From Vigna angularis (taxonomy: Eukaryota; Streptophyta; Magnoliopsida; Fabales; Fabaceae): a stretch of 64,000 nt of DNA. A program made the translations under genes and the position numbers. Below the pieces are notes generated by a model, which was not told the origin of the DNA, did not search any database, and saw only the letters and a list, made by a program, of their open reading frames with translations. Location of the stretch: assembly GCF_016808095.1 (NCBI RefSeq), contig NC_068978.1:29337306-29401305 (forward strand). The letters run 5' to 3'. Position 1 is the first letter of the stretch, and each line of letters begins with the position of its first letter. Shown here one piece after another: positions 44,037 to 55,757 of the stretch.

Positions 44037-45170
44037 ATTTCTTTTCTTATGTGTAAAAGTTAAATGAGCGTAATTAGTTCAATAAATATTAATTAATGCA
44101 AACAATTAATATGCATTGTTCTTTTGGTTAATTATTTTTATTTTCTACGGTTTTTTAATTAGATAAATTCTGACATGGGTTTTATCTATAGAAAATGTTT
44201 GTTTTGAATAACGTTTTGATTTATATTTTTTTATTAGAAATTATTAGTGTTCAAAATATTTTTTTTTTTACCGATGTGAGACTATTGAACACCAAAACAA
44301 GTCTTTCAATTTAGGGGTTAATAATTTTTTTCCCTGTAGACTAGTTAATGTCACTATATTAGAAAATGATTTTCACGATGATTAAAGAGTCTTTCTATTA
44401 CGGTTTTCAAACAATCATTAAATGCAACATCGTGAAAAGTTTACCTAAAACCAAAACCATCACTAAATTGTTGTTATATTTTCAAATGACGACGAGTTCT
44501 AAACGCCGTCGTTACAGTTAATATAGATGAAAAAAAAATCACAAAGATATATAACAATTTTCACCACAACTATCATTGAAAATGTTTTTTGTTCTTTTAA
44601 ATATAGAATTTAGAATTGCGTTCTATCACAATCCTATAAAAAAAATTATACAAACGCAACCATTTCCAAACAATTGAAATGATATGAGCATACAAAGGCT
44701 TACACAAAACTATCTAATAATATTCCACCAAAGATGGTAAACATATATATAAAAAAACTATAAACTAGCTCTAAGTTTCAACTACTTTAAAATTTTATAT
44801 CTGACAAGAAAATACTTTACTCATATTTTTTAACATAGAAAGGATAATGCTTTTGAATCTATTAGATGTTCATTAACAAAATTTTGCAAAAGTAAAGTGA
44901 AGTTAAAAGAACGAATTATTTTATATGTTTAGTAATAGAATGTATCATATTACATTTCATAACCAGAACCATAGCCACTAGTTTATTTATTGCACTACAC
45001 AGTAGTAAAACTAATTATATAAATACCTTGAGGAGTTGCCATGTGATCTTTTGTGAAACTTATTCTACTACTCAATATGCTTTGTCCACTAAAAGCACTG
45101 AAATAATAAAAATTAATATTAGAAAATATTACATTATTGTATATTCAAGGTCAATGAAGTAATATGTTTT
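44037..45170. other. 3' flank of PG copy 2, duplicate of 2575-3134, 11959-12295 and 13718-13960
   Basis: No gene. Provides the empty sites for the CACTA element (about 44605, AGA) and the solo LTR (44926-44930, TGTTT). Confidence 0.85.
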
Positions 45171-45227
45171 TTCTTAAAATAGACTAATCTATTAAATTTT
45201 TCAAGTACTCAGAATCGTTTTAGGCAA

Positions 45228-46479
45228 GGAACATATTAGGACTTTGGCAAATGTACTAAATCGTTTCAAGTAATAAACCGGTAAAATCGGATATCGTTTC
45301 CCAAGAGACTCGTGTCACCAAACAATAGTCTAATTTCAAACTAATTTAGACTAAAGAATGATTCCATAATTTGGGTTTTTATGCAATTAAAGTAAAGATG
45401 AAACATAAATAGTAAAAGTGATCTTTGATGACTCAAACACTTGGAAACAAATAAGATTAGAAGTGATATGAATTGATATTGTTGGGGTATGATTTCACCT
45501 ACTTCACTCTTATGCATGTAAATTTACACCTTTTTCATTTACTTACTGATGTCAATCTTCTAATTTACTCAAACCCAATCCCTTGGTAGAGAGAGCCTAG
45601 ACTTCCTTATTAAGCTCCAATTCCTTGGAAAACCTAACAAGTTAATCTGCTTTAAGACTTGAGACCTAAGACAACCAAAAGTTCAAGTTTTATCCCTAGA
45701 TACAATTCCCTTTGGGTAATTTGTTCCAATTTTAGGTTCACACAATATTTCCCAACATCAAGCAAACCCTAAAATCATGCCATGGATAGCAATGTCACAA
45801 CAAGCTTTAAGAGAAGGAACAAAATACTAGCAATCGATGAAAGAAACATCAAATACATTCAAATCAGTAGCAATACATAAGAGTTCGGTGGCTGCATCAA
45901 TCCCCCAAGAACAATGAAACTAGCTCTCCATGAATGGAGAGCTTGAGCTTACAACAATGATGGAAATGGAAGAACGAAGAAGACCCAAGGAAGAAGATGG
46001 ATTGTTCCCACAGCTCTTAGCTCGCCTCCAAGAGTTCCAAATGAGAGAAAACGCGTATGGATGTCAAAAGATCTCAAGCTCTTCGCGTCTTTGAGTTAAA
46101 TAGGGCAAATCTTCCATGTCAGCAAAGTTGGCGCTCAAGCGCCCAGAAGGAGGGGCGCTCAGGCGCGCGTGAGTCATGATGCACTGGTGCTCAAGCGCCC
46201 TTAAGCCAGGGGCGCCCGAGCTAGCTTCAACAAAATTCTGGTTCTTCATTTTTGATGTTTTTCTTGCTTTCCAGTGTCTTCATTTGATGCATAAACTTCT
46301 TCCAACTACTTTAAGCACATGAAAGCAGGGATTAATGATCAAAATATCTCATTAAAGCTCAAGGTGAAACCACTTAACAAAGTAAAAGAAAACTAGAATT
46401 TACAAGGCAAAAAGTTAAGGAATGGTTGACATTTTCTCTTAATTCATTACTGGAATCATGGTAAAATATGTCATTATCA
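45228..46479 (-). mobile_element. Possible solo-LTR remnant related to the Athila-like LTRs
   Basis: 45240-45320 (TTGGCAAATGTACTAAATCG, TTTCAAGTAATAAACCGGTA, TCGTTTCCCAAGAGA) matches in order the start of the element B LTR as read on the + strand. A GC-rich stretch (about 46130-46220; GGCGCTCAAGCGCCC words) sits where the minisatellite lies in the other LTRs. The right end near 46479 (CATTATCA) fits a TGATAATG start on the minus strand. Ends and target duplication are not clear. Confidence 0.5.
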
Positions 46480-46619
46480 AAACTAAATCATGCAATAGTA
46501 CAATTTGGCGTTGATATTACTTGCAGCGGCTAATAACGATTACTTGAAAATCAGTTAAAACATATTTAAAATGCATGAAATATACCTTATTAAATAACGA
46601 TAGACTTAATTATTTATAT

Positions 46620-46770
46620 ATGGAGCAATTTCCATCGAGTATGGCATTGTTAATGTGTATCTGTCTTTCTATTAGGGAGTTATCGACTGTTTGTGTTACT
46701 TGAGGGTTTATAAACCCATATGTGTCATCATTTCCTGCTTCCAAGTACAAACCATGCAAGTACCTAAAAT
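46620..46770 (-). pseudogene. Ulp1-like transposon protease fragment
   Basis: The minus strand is open and reads GLYLEAGNDDTYGFINPQVT then QTVDNSLIERQIHINNAILDG. It resembles the VYGFLELQTI...NTLESRKSYM block of the Ulp1-like remnant at 4475-4642. Too short for certainty. Confidence 0.4.
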
Positions 46771-48338
46771 TTATACATTAATAACACATGTTTTTACTAT
46801 ATAAGTATAAATGTCATAGACATGAATAAAAGATAGAAATACTAATACTTTTTATATTGATGATATATTAATTTTTTTTAGAGGAGATATTAATATCTTG
46901 TAACATTTGAAATCTTTCTTGCATCAATATAGTAATTTCTTATGTCAATGGGTAAGTTATGCTAAAAGTCACTTTTACATTAGTTGATGTTTCTTTTATT
47001 AGATATTTCAAGGTTTGATATTTGTAATCAAGGATCTCTTCCTTTAACATATGGGTGTACCAATATTTGTGGAGGCTCTTAAGGTGTGATCTTTTTAACC
47101 TTTGGTTGATAAGATTAGTAATAAACTTTCTTCTTGCAAATAGAAGTTGCTTAGTATAATGGAAAGAATTTCAGTTAATAAATTTGATAATTGTTAGTTT
47201 ATTGTCTTATAATTTCAAGTTTACAAATGACCTATTAATTTTTTTCTTGAAGCAAAATAATGGTTTCAAAATTTTGTTTGGACTAGAAATACACAAAAAC
47301 GAAGATTGTTCACTATTAAATTGTTTATTTTATATGGTTATAAGGTGAATGGTGATTTATAAATTACTAATATTTAATTGGAAAACAAAACTTATATGCT
47401 ACGTTTAGCTTGAGTTTGTTGATGGCAAACTGATTTAGATTTATGTGTATTCAATTTCTTAAATATAAGTAACATAAATACATATTATTTAAATCTTTGT
47501 AAACTTGTGTAAATATGTTTAATTAAATACTGTGTAAAGTAAATTAATATAAGTATTTTAAGATATGAAAAGATTCATTCTAGAACATTGGTTACATGAA
47601 AATAATATGTAAACTAAATTAAAAATATATTAATTAATCCTGGAATGTATGACATAATTTAAATGTTTGATTGCAAAATTAACTACTTAAAACTGTTCAA
47701 AAAAATGTTTAACAAAATTTAAAACTAAGTAAAATGAACGACTTTAATTACTTAATTAGTTTGTAAACTACATTAAATTAACAAAGTCATAGAAGTATAA
47801 TTAATTTAAACTAAAAGAATAGTTAAAGTAATTTGAAATAAAAGAATAAGTAAAGTAATTAAAATAAAATATTACGTAAATTTGAATGACTGTAGTCAAT
47901 AATTTTTTAACACAATTTCTTGTTAAATTTTGAATATGCAACCAATTTTCTGTTTAAAAACAAAAGTGTCTAACTATAAGTAATAAGCTGCACAAAACTA
48001 AGCACTGAAATGGTAAAAAAATGTAAAAATAATGAATGGAATAAATAGATAAATAAATTTAGAAGCCATACACAATAACTGCTCCCAACTTCTCCTGAAT
48101 TATCTCCCACACAAAGGAATCAGCTTTCCTATCTTACATATACAAAAAAGTCTTCACCACTCTTTTTCTTCCAGAAACTCAAATCCACACCATCCTTTTT
48201 CTCTTTAGGTCAATCACTCACGGTCTTTTCTGTCTTATTATTTCTTTCTTTTGCTTCTAAGCAGTTATCCTAGTTGAATCAAAAGTTTGCTTAAGTTTTT
48301 TCTAAACTCATCTTTTTCATTTGCAGAGGTTGATTTTC
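46771..48338. other. 5' flank of bHLH copy 1
   Basis: From about 47180 the sequence aligns with 49000-50010 plus 55312-55757 upstream of bHLH copy 2. TTCATTTGCAG just before the ATG looks like an acceptor of a 5' UTR intron in both copies. No other gene. Confidence 0.6.
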
Positions 48339-48761
48339 ATGATGGCTCCAGGCACGTACTTCAACTGGGACACTGTTCAAATTCCCAGTTCAGAAACAAA
48401 CACCTTCCACATGCTGGAAGAAGTAGCAACACCAAACCTGCAACACCTTTTCTCCTACTACGATCAAAAACTTTTTCTTCCAACCGGTTCTTTTGAGAAC
48501 TACATTGACCCAACTGGTGGTTTTCTTCACCCTTCAGATATTGACACTTCTCTCTATGATCCTTCCAGTTCCTTTGCTCATCCTAACATCTTTCCAACTT
48601 CTCAACAAGGTACTCTACTCCCATCTTCCAAACGCCAAAAATGCTGCTGTGAGAGTGAAGTGCAAAAACTTACTGCACAAACTGCCCTGCCATCCAGTTT
48701 ATACACAGACGAATTTGTTGTGCCATCCAGTTTATTCACATATCATTGTTCAGTTGATTAG
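48339..48761 (+). pseudogene. bHLH transcription factor copy 1, truncated before the bHLH domain
   Basis: From ATG 48339 it reads MMAPGTYFNWDTVQIPSSET, then NTFHMLEEVATPNLQHLFSY, and runs to SSKRQKCCCESEVQKL and TDEFVVPS. There it departs from copy 2 and stops at 48761. A short duplicated piece (CTGCCATCCAGTTTAT / GTGCCATCCAGTTTAT) sits at the break. The basic region and helix-loop-helix are absent. The N-terminal region is actually longer than in copy 2, which lacks about 40 of these residues. It could make a short protein of about 140 aa without DNA binding, but is most likely a relic of a tandem duplication. Confidence 0.75.
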
Positions 48762-50023
48762 TGTAAGAGTTTCAAATTAATTAAAGTACATTCTCAATTA
48801 ACTTGAGAGCGATCATACAATCAATCAAAGTAGATTCTCAATCAAAGTAGATTCTCAATCAAATGCAAGATCTTTCTAGATTATTCACAACAAATTCAAC
48901 CAAAGTACATTCTCAATTAAATCCTATTGTGTTTAACCATGTCTATTCCTAAATCACCTAACCAAATTAAAAGCTAATTAATCAAAGTAAATTTTGTAAT
49001 TGTTAGATTATTATCTTATAGCTTCAGGTTTACAAGTGGTTTATTAAACTTTTTTTTAAAGTGAAACAATGGATTCAAAATTTTATTTGGATTGGAAATA
49101 CACAAAAATAGAGATTGTTCACTATTAAATGGTCTATTTTATATGGTTCTAATGTGAATGGTTATTTTGTAGGTTACTAATATTCACTTGGAGAAAAAAA
49201 GTCTATATGTATGTTTAACTTGAGAGTTTGTTGATGACCAAATGACTTAGAGTGAACTCATTTGTATTCAATTTCTTAAGTGTAAGTATCATAAATACAT
49301 GTTATTTAAATCTGTCAATTTAGCATGATATTAAGAATATATATGATGTTATTCTTGAAAATATTGTGATATTATATATGGATGATTGTATTAATCTTGA
49401 CTAAAATCTTTTATTTTGACAGAATAAAGTTGTAATTTGTTGTTAATTTTGTCTGAATATTTACTCACTAAATTAAAACTTTGCTCTTCTAATATTTCTA
49501 ATATTTATTAGGTTGATTGAGGAAATTTGATATGGTTGGGTGAGATCCAACCAAATCATATTTAAAATTTATGTAAATATGTTTAATTAAATACTATGTA
49601 AAGTTAATTAATATAAGTATATTAAAGATATGAAAAGATTCATTCTAGCACATTTGTTACATGAAAATAACATGTAAACTAAATTAAAAATGTATATTAA
49701 TTAATCCTGGAATGTATAACATAATTTAAAGCATGAAGTAAAAAAAAATGTTTGATTGCAAAATTAACTACTTAAAACAGTTGAAAAAAAATGTTTAACA
49801 AAATTTAAAAGTAAGCATAAATGAACGACTTAAATTACCTAATTAGTTTGTAAACTACATGGTCCTTCTATATGGTAGGTAAATTAAGAAATTCATAGAA
49901 GTATAGTTAATTTAAACTAGAAGAAAATTTAAAGTAATTTGAAATAAAAGAATATGTAATGTAATTAAAATAAAATACTACTTAAATTTGAATGACGGTC
50001 GTCAATAATTTTTAAAAGACTTT
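48762..50023. other. Spacer between bHLH copies, with the start of the second duplicated unit
   Basis: 48780-48960 has short repeats of TCAATCAAAGTAGATTC. From about 48990 it aligns with 47180-47910; about 240 bp near 49315-49560 are extra in this copy. No gene. Confidence 0.6.
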
Positions 50024-50415
50024 TGTAATAGTACTAAAATGGAAAGGAAATCAGGATAAAGGAAAAGGCGAGGAATGACAGTGATTGTATTCTTCTATCA
50101 GCAAATAGGTACCAATAGTAAAGGATGAGTACAGAATTAGAGAATATGAGGTGAGAGAGAGAAATCAGAAAAATACATGAGAAGAGAAAGAGACAATTCA
50201 TCATTCTACACACCCCTCACTAAAGGGCAAAAGTTGTTATTATACTGCCAGCCTACTTTCCTTGCACGAAATCTCTCAGCCTAGTGTTGGTCATCTTAGT
50301 GCGTGTGCTCCTCCTGAGCAAAGCATTTTCTGGAAAGGCTGCCACGTGTCCTTCCTCAATAACTAACTTATCATTTTCTGCCTGAAGAGGAATATTCTCC
50401 TCTGGGCCCATGACA
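50024..50415 (-). repeat. 3' LTR of the chromovirus-type element
   Basis: Contains the last about 55 codons and the stop of pol (50253-50415). Confidence 0.9.
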
Positions 50416-53400
50416 ATGCTTCTCCCATTGAAAATAACCTTGTCCTCAAGGTTGAAATTGGGATATAGGTGGCTCATGTCCTCTGCATTTTCCCAAGTAG
50501 CTTCAGAAACCTCTTGTCCACTCCACTGAACCAGGACTTGAGGAATGAGGTGCTCTCCTTTAAGAATCGTACGTCTGTTGAGGACTTGTAGAGGTTGCAG
50601 CATGATACCTTCTTCATCAATAAGTAATGGAAAAGGAATAGTTGTTGCAGTGTCATCTCCCTTGAATTCCTTTAGCTGTGAAACATGAAAGATAGGATGT
50701 AATTTAGCATTGACTGGCAGCAGTAACTTGTAAGCCACCGAACCAATCTTAGCAAGGATAGTAAAAGGGCCAAAGTATCTCATGCTAAGTTTTTGATTCT
50801 GTCGCAACTGAACTGAATGCTGCCGATACGGTTTCAGTTTCACCCACACTTTATCACCAATCTGAAAGTGTTTCTCAATCCTCTTCTTATCTGCTTGATG
50901 TTTCATGTACTGTTGGGCCCTGAATAAATTCTCCTTAAGCTTGTTCAACAAAGCATCTCTGGCTAGTAAGGAATCCCTAACTGATGGGTTATCAGATGGT
51001 GACGGTTGATACCTCGATAAGCCAAAAGGGTCTCTGCCATAGACCACTTTGAAAGGAGTCATGCCAATGCTATGATGGAAGGAAGTATTGTACCAATACT
51101 CAGCCCATGGTAAAAAATTGACCCAATTCTTAGGTGATTGTGAAGTGAAACACCTTAGATACAACTCCAAGGCTTTGTTGACAGCTTCAGTTGCCCATCT
51201 GATTGGGGGTGATAAGCTGTACTCATGGCCAATGTGGTGCCTTGTAGTTTAAACAATTGCTGCCAAAATTTACTTGTGAAAGTCTTATCTCTATCAGAGA
51301 CAATGGACTTAGGCATGCCATGAAGTCGAACCACTGTATTGCAGAACAGGTCAGCGACTTGAGTGCTTGTATAATCTGCTTTCAAAGGTTGAAAATGGGC
51401 ATATTTGGATAACTTGTCCACTATGACCAGAATCACAGTAAAGCCTTTTGAAACTGGCAGGCTAGTGATAAAATCCATATTGATATCTTCCCATATCTGA
51501 GAAGGGATGGGCAAAGGTTGCAACAGCCCAGCAGGTTGCACAGCAGCATATTTGGCTTGTTGACAGATGGAACAATGTTGTACAAACCTGTGTATTTGTT
51601 CCTTCATTTTGGGCCAATAGAACTCTGCTTTCACTCTGTAAATCGTCCTTGCAATTCCAGAATGACCGCCAATGGGAGAGCAATGATATGCTTCTAGGAT
51701 TTTGGATATCAAGGGAGACTGCTGTGGAATTACCAATCTGCCTTTCCAAAATAGAAGTTGATCCTTACTAGAAAGATGAGGATTCTGATTGTTACCCAGC
51801 TCACAATCCTGTAACTGCTGTTTCCAATACTCATCCGTGGCAATGTCGTGTTTGAGCTCTTGCAAAAACGTTGGCTGAGTTTCAGACCAAGCCATGTAAA
51901 AATATCTGGACAAAGCATCCGCAGGAATGTTATCTTTCCCAGGTTTATACTCAATTTTGAAATGATAGCCAAGAAATTTGTGAAGCCATTGTTGTTGCTC
52001 AGGGGTTTGAATTGTCTGATCCGTTAGATGTCGCAAGCTACGTTGATCAGTTCTAATTGTGAATTGGTGGCCCAATAGGTAATGTATGAATTTAGCCAAT
52101 GCCTCTGTGATGGCATATAACTCCCTGGAATAAGCAGATTGCTTTTGCATCCGAGGGGATAGCTTTTTTGAGAAAAAAGCAATAGGGTGTTTGCCTTGGC
52201 TGAGTACAACGCCTATACCAGTCCCTGATGCATCAGTTTCTAATATAAAAGGCTGATTAAAATTAGGTAAGGCAAGCACTGGAGCTGTGGTAATGGCTTC
52301 TCTCAAGCTCTGAAAGGTCTTTGATGCAATGTCAAACCAATGAAAAGCATCTTTTTTGAGCAGGTTTGTTAACGGTTCAGCAAGAGCAGCATAATTCTTT
52401 ATAAACCGTCTATAGTAACCTGTGATGCCTAAGAACCCTCTGAGCTGTTTGAGATTTGTTGGCTCTGGCCAGTTTAAAATAGCCTGCACCTTTGCTTTGT
52501 CCATAGAAACCCCTTTCGCAGAAACGGTATGGCCCAAATAATCTACTTGTTGTGTAGCAAAAGTGCACTTAGACAACTTTGCATACAAAACATGAGATTG
52601 TAGAAGTTGTAAAACCGCTTCTAAATGTTGGAGATGAGAGGACCAGTTGGGGCTATACACGAGGATATCATCAAAGAATACAAGAACACACTTTCTCAGT
52701 AATTTCTGAAACACCCGATTCATTAGTTGTTGAAATGTGGCAGGGGCATTGGTAAGCCCAAAAGGCATCACCAACCATTCATAATGGCCTTGATGCGTTC
52801 TGAAAGCAGTCTTGTGTCTGTCCTTTGGCTTCACAAGAATTTGATGATATCTGGACCTCAAATCCAACTTTGAAAAGAATTGTGCACCAAAAAGCTCATC
52901 GAGTAATTCATCCACAGTTGGCATAGGAAAATTATCCTTAACTGTGATGGTATTAAGGGCCCTATAATCAGTGCAAAATCTCCATGATCCATCTTTCTTC
53001 TTGACTAATAAGATTGGAGAGGAGAAAGGACTAGTGCTGGGTGTAATTATGCCTTCAGCGAGCATATCTGCAACCATCTTTTCAATTTGAGCTTTTTGAC
53101 TGTGAGCATACCTATACGGTCTGACCTTAACAGGATTACTGCCTTCTATTAAAGGTATGGAATGATCCTGAAACCGTTGAGGTGGTAGACCTGAGGGTTT
53201 GTTGAAAACCTCCTTATAAGTATGCAACAACAAAACAAGTGCAGGTTCCAAATTTTGAGGTATTTCCTCACAGAATTCAGACTTGTTGTCAGATTCTTGT
53301 AGCTGTATAGAAAACACTTCAGCAATGGCATGAGTGTGATGGAGCCTTTTGATATGGTGAAACTGGGCTAGCTGAGGCAAGTTCTGTTTTTCACCATATA

Positions 53401-54046
53401 AGGTGATAAACTTACCATCTAGCAGAAATTTGAAGGCTAGAGCACTATAATCAGCCACATGAGGACCTAAGGTTGCCAACCATGCTGCACCTAGCACCAA
53501 GTCTGCTCCTCCTACTGGTAACAAATAGACTGGAAATTGGAGAGTGTAGCCTTGCACCGCAACTTGCAGGTCAGAAATAAAGCCTTCAGCAGACATTGAA
53601 TTTCCATTTCCCACCATCACTTGGAAATTTGGGGCTGGTTCGATTGGTAATTTCAGAAAGTGAGCAATCCGTGGCTGCAAGAAATTATCAGAACTGCCAC
53701 TGTCCAATAAAATGTTTACTGGACAACCATTAATTCGACCCAGGAACTTAATGGTACCAAATCCACTACTGCCTTTTAGAGCATTGAAAGACAAATGATG
53801 ATCAGTTGCATCCTGTGGTAAGCTGTCTACAGAATCAGTCTGAATCACATTGTCCTCATGGGTGCACTGCTCCTCATCAACTTGCAGGATCATGTAATGC
53901 TTGTTAGGACACCGATGGTTTGGTGAAAAACGTTCATCACAAGTATAGCAAAGGCCTTTTTCGCGCCGAATCTGCATTTCAGTGGGTGTCATTTTTTTTA
54001 TAGGATTGGCCGGTTGGGCGAATGGTTTAACTGTGGGGGTAGGCAA
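50253..54046 (-). pseudogene. Gypsy pol (PR-RT-RH-INT-chromodomain), one frameshift
   Basis: First frame, 54046-51155 (963 codons): zinc knuckle CYTCDERFSPNHRC; protease NILLDSGSSDNF; RT with YRALNTITVKDNFPMPTVDE, FFSKLDLRSRYHQI, MPFGLTNAPATFQ and catalytic FFDDILVYS; RNase H (LETDASGTGIGVVLSQ); integrase HHCC zinc finger (H..H..HCSICQQAK) and the core DFITSLPVSKGF. A 1-base deletion after YHPQSDGQ (about 51170-51210) shifts the frame. The second frame, 51170-50253, continues ELYLRCFTSQSPKNWVNFLP through the integrase C-terminus (IFHVSQLKEF). It ends in a chromodomain-like block (VLVQWSGQEVSEATWENAED). All catalytic residues are kept; only the frameshift and the gag stop break it. Confidence 0.9.
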
Positions 54047-54094
54047 GAGAGGGGGTTGGGAATTTTGTAGTTTAGGATATGTGTATGGGGTGGT

Positions 54095-54880
54095 CTATGT
54101 GTAAGGTTTATATGGTGGTTGAGATTTTGGTTTGGGAATGTATTTTTCTTCAAAGAGTTTGGCTAAGGACACAGCCTTAAGAATGGAAAGTGGGTTTTGT
54201 GCTATAACTTCTCGTTTTAAGTCTGGTTTAAGGCCACTAATGAAGCAATCTAGGAGGGCATCAGGACTAAGGCCATAAACTCTATTAGCTAAAGACATAA
54301 ATTCAGTATAGTAATTACTAACAGAATTTGATTGAGAAAGCTTAAATAGTGTAGATCTAGGACAATCATAAGGTGAAGGACCAAACTCTAATTCCAAGGC
54401 TTTTACAAATTGTTTCCAATTTTGAAAAGGTTGAGTTCCAGTAATCATCTGGAACCAAGGGATCACATCCTTTTCAAAATGTAGGGCAGCAATAGATAAT
54501 CGATGTTCATCAGGTGTCCCATAAAATTCAAAGAATTGTTCTGCTTTAAACAGCCATTGCAAAACATTTTCACCATCAAAGCGTGGAAAATCAACCTTAA
54601 CATTTCTCACATGGTATGGAGGTTTGGGCCCAGGAGGTGGATCTAAGATGTTTGTGCTTACCATGCTAAAAGGAGGTGGAGGATGAGGTCCGTGATGAAC
54701 CAGAGTAAGTCTTAGGTTCTCCAAAGAAGCTTCAATTCCATCCAAACGGTTAGCAGTTTGTTGATCTCGATTGTCTAATAAGGCAGCAAAGTCATTGTCG
54801 CGTTGCTCTAACAGCTCGACAACTTTCTTCAAATCACGAATATCTGAGGTCACCTCTTTCATGCGAGTATTCTCAGCCAT
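54095..54880 (-). pseudogene. Gypsy gag, ends in an in-frame TAG
   Basis: 261 codons from ATG at 54880 (MAENTRMKE). N-terminal coiled coil (DLKKVVELLEQRDNDFAALL), then the retrotransposon gag domain (VDFPRFDGENVLQWLFKAEQ, FEKDVIPWFQ, FSQSNSVSNYYTEF-like block). TAG at 54095-54097. The same frame goes on without another stop through a proline-rich linker into the zinc knuckle of pol. The TAG therefore interrupts what was probably one gag-pol ORF. Confidence 0.88.
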
Positions 54881-54917
54881 TTGCAGAAAAGTTGATGTAG
54901 CAGAATGAAAGCACCAA

Positions 54918-55311
54918 TGTTATAGTACTAAAATGGAAAGGAAATCAGGATAAAGGAAAAGGCGAGGAATGACAGTGATTGTATTCTTCTATCAGCAAAT
55001 AGGTACCAATAGTAAAGGATGAGTACAGAATTAGAGAATATGAGGTGAGAGAGAGAAATCAGAAAAATACAGATGAGAAGAGAAAGAGACAATTCATCAT
55101 TCTACACACCCCTCACTAAAGGGCAAAAGTTGTTATTATACTGCCAGCCTACTTTCCTTGCACGAAATCTCTCAGCCTAGTGTTGGTCATCTTAGTGCGT
55201 GTGCTCCTCCTGAGCAAAGCATTTTCTGGAAAGACTGCGACGTGTCCTTCCTCAATAACTAACTTATCATTTTCTGCCTGAAGAGGAATATTCTCCTCTG
55301 GGCTCATGACA
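54918..55311 (-). repeat. 5' LTR of the chromovirus-type element
   Basis: About 394 bp; near-identical to 50024-50415. Differences seen: GACTGCGACGTG versus GGCTGCCACGTG, CTCATGACA versus CCCATGACA, and a 2-base indel. Confidence 0.9.
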
Positions 55312-55757
55312 AATTTCTTCCCAAATTTTGATTATGCAACGACCAATTTTCTGTTTAAAAACAAAAGTGTCTAACTCATAAGTAATAAGCTGCACAAAAC
55401 TAAGCACTGAAATGGTAGAAAAATGAAAAAAAAAAATAATGAATGGAATAAATGTAAAAATAAATAGATAACTAAATTTAGAAGCCATTCACAATAACTC
55501 TCCCAACTTCTCCTGAATTATCTCCCACACAAAGGAATCAGCTTTCCTATCTTAGACATACAAAAAAGTCTTCACCACTCTTTTTCTTCTCAGAAACTCA
55601 AATCCACACCATCCTTTTTCTCTTTAGGTCAATCACTCACGGTCTTTTCTGTCTTGTTATTTCTTTCTTTTGCTTCTAAGCAGTTACCCTAGTTGAATCA
55701 AAAGTTTGCTTAAGTTTTCTCAAAACTCAACTTTTTCATTTGCAGAGGTTCATTTTC

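Larger units (their letters stand above)
50024..55311 (-). mobile_element. Chromovirus-type Ty3/gypsy retrotransposon (Reina-like size)
   Basis: 5.3 kb. LTRs 50024-50415 and 54918-55311 (about 390 bp; TGTCATGGG...ACTATTACA on the minus strand) differ by only a few bases. Target site: AATTT on the right (55312-55316), ACTTT on the left (50019-50023). The paralogous empty site at 47914-47918 reads AATTT, so the left copy has one change. PBS on the minus strand is TTGGTGCTTTCATTCTG, directly after the 5' LTR. Gag and pol are in one frame, split by one TAG. Pol carries a chromodomain-like C-terminus. It inserted upstream of bHLH copy 2. Confidence 0.9.
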
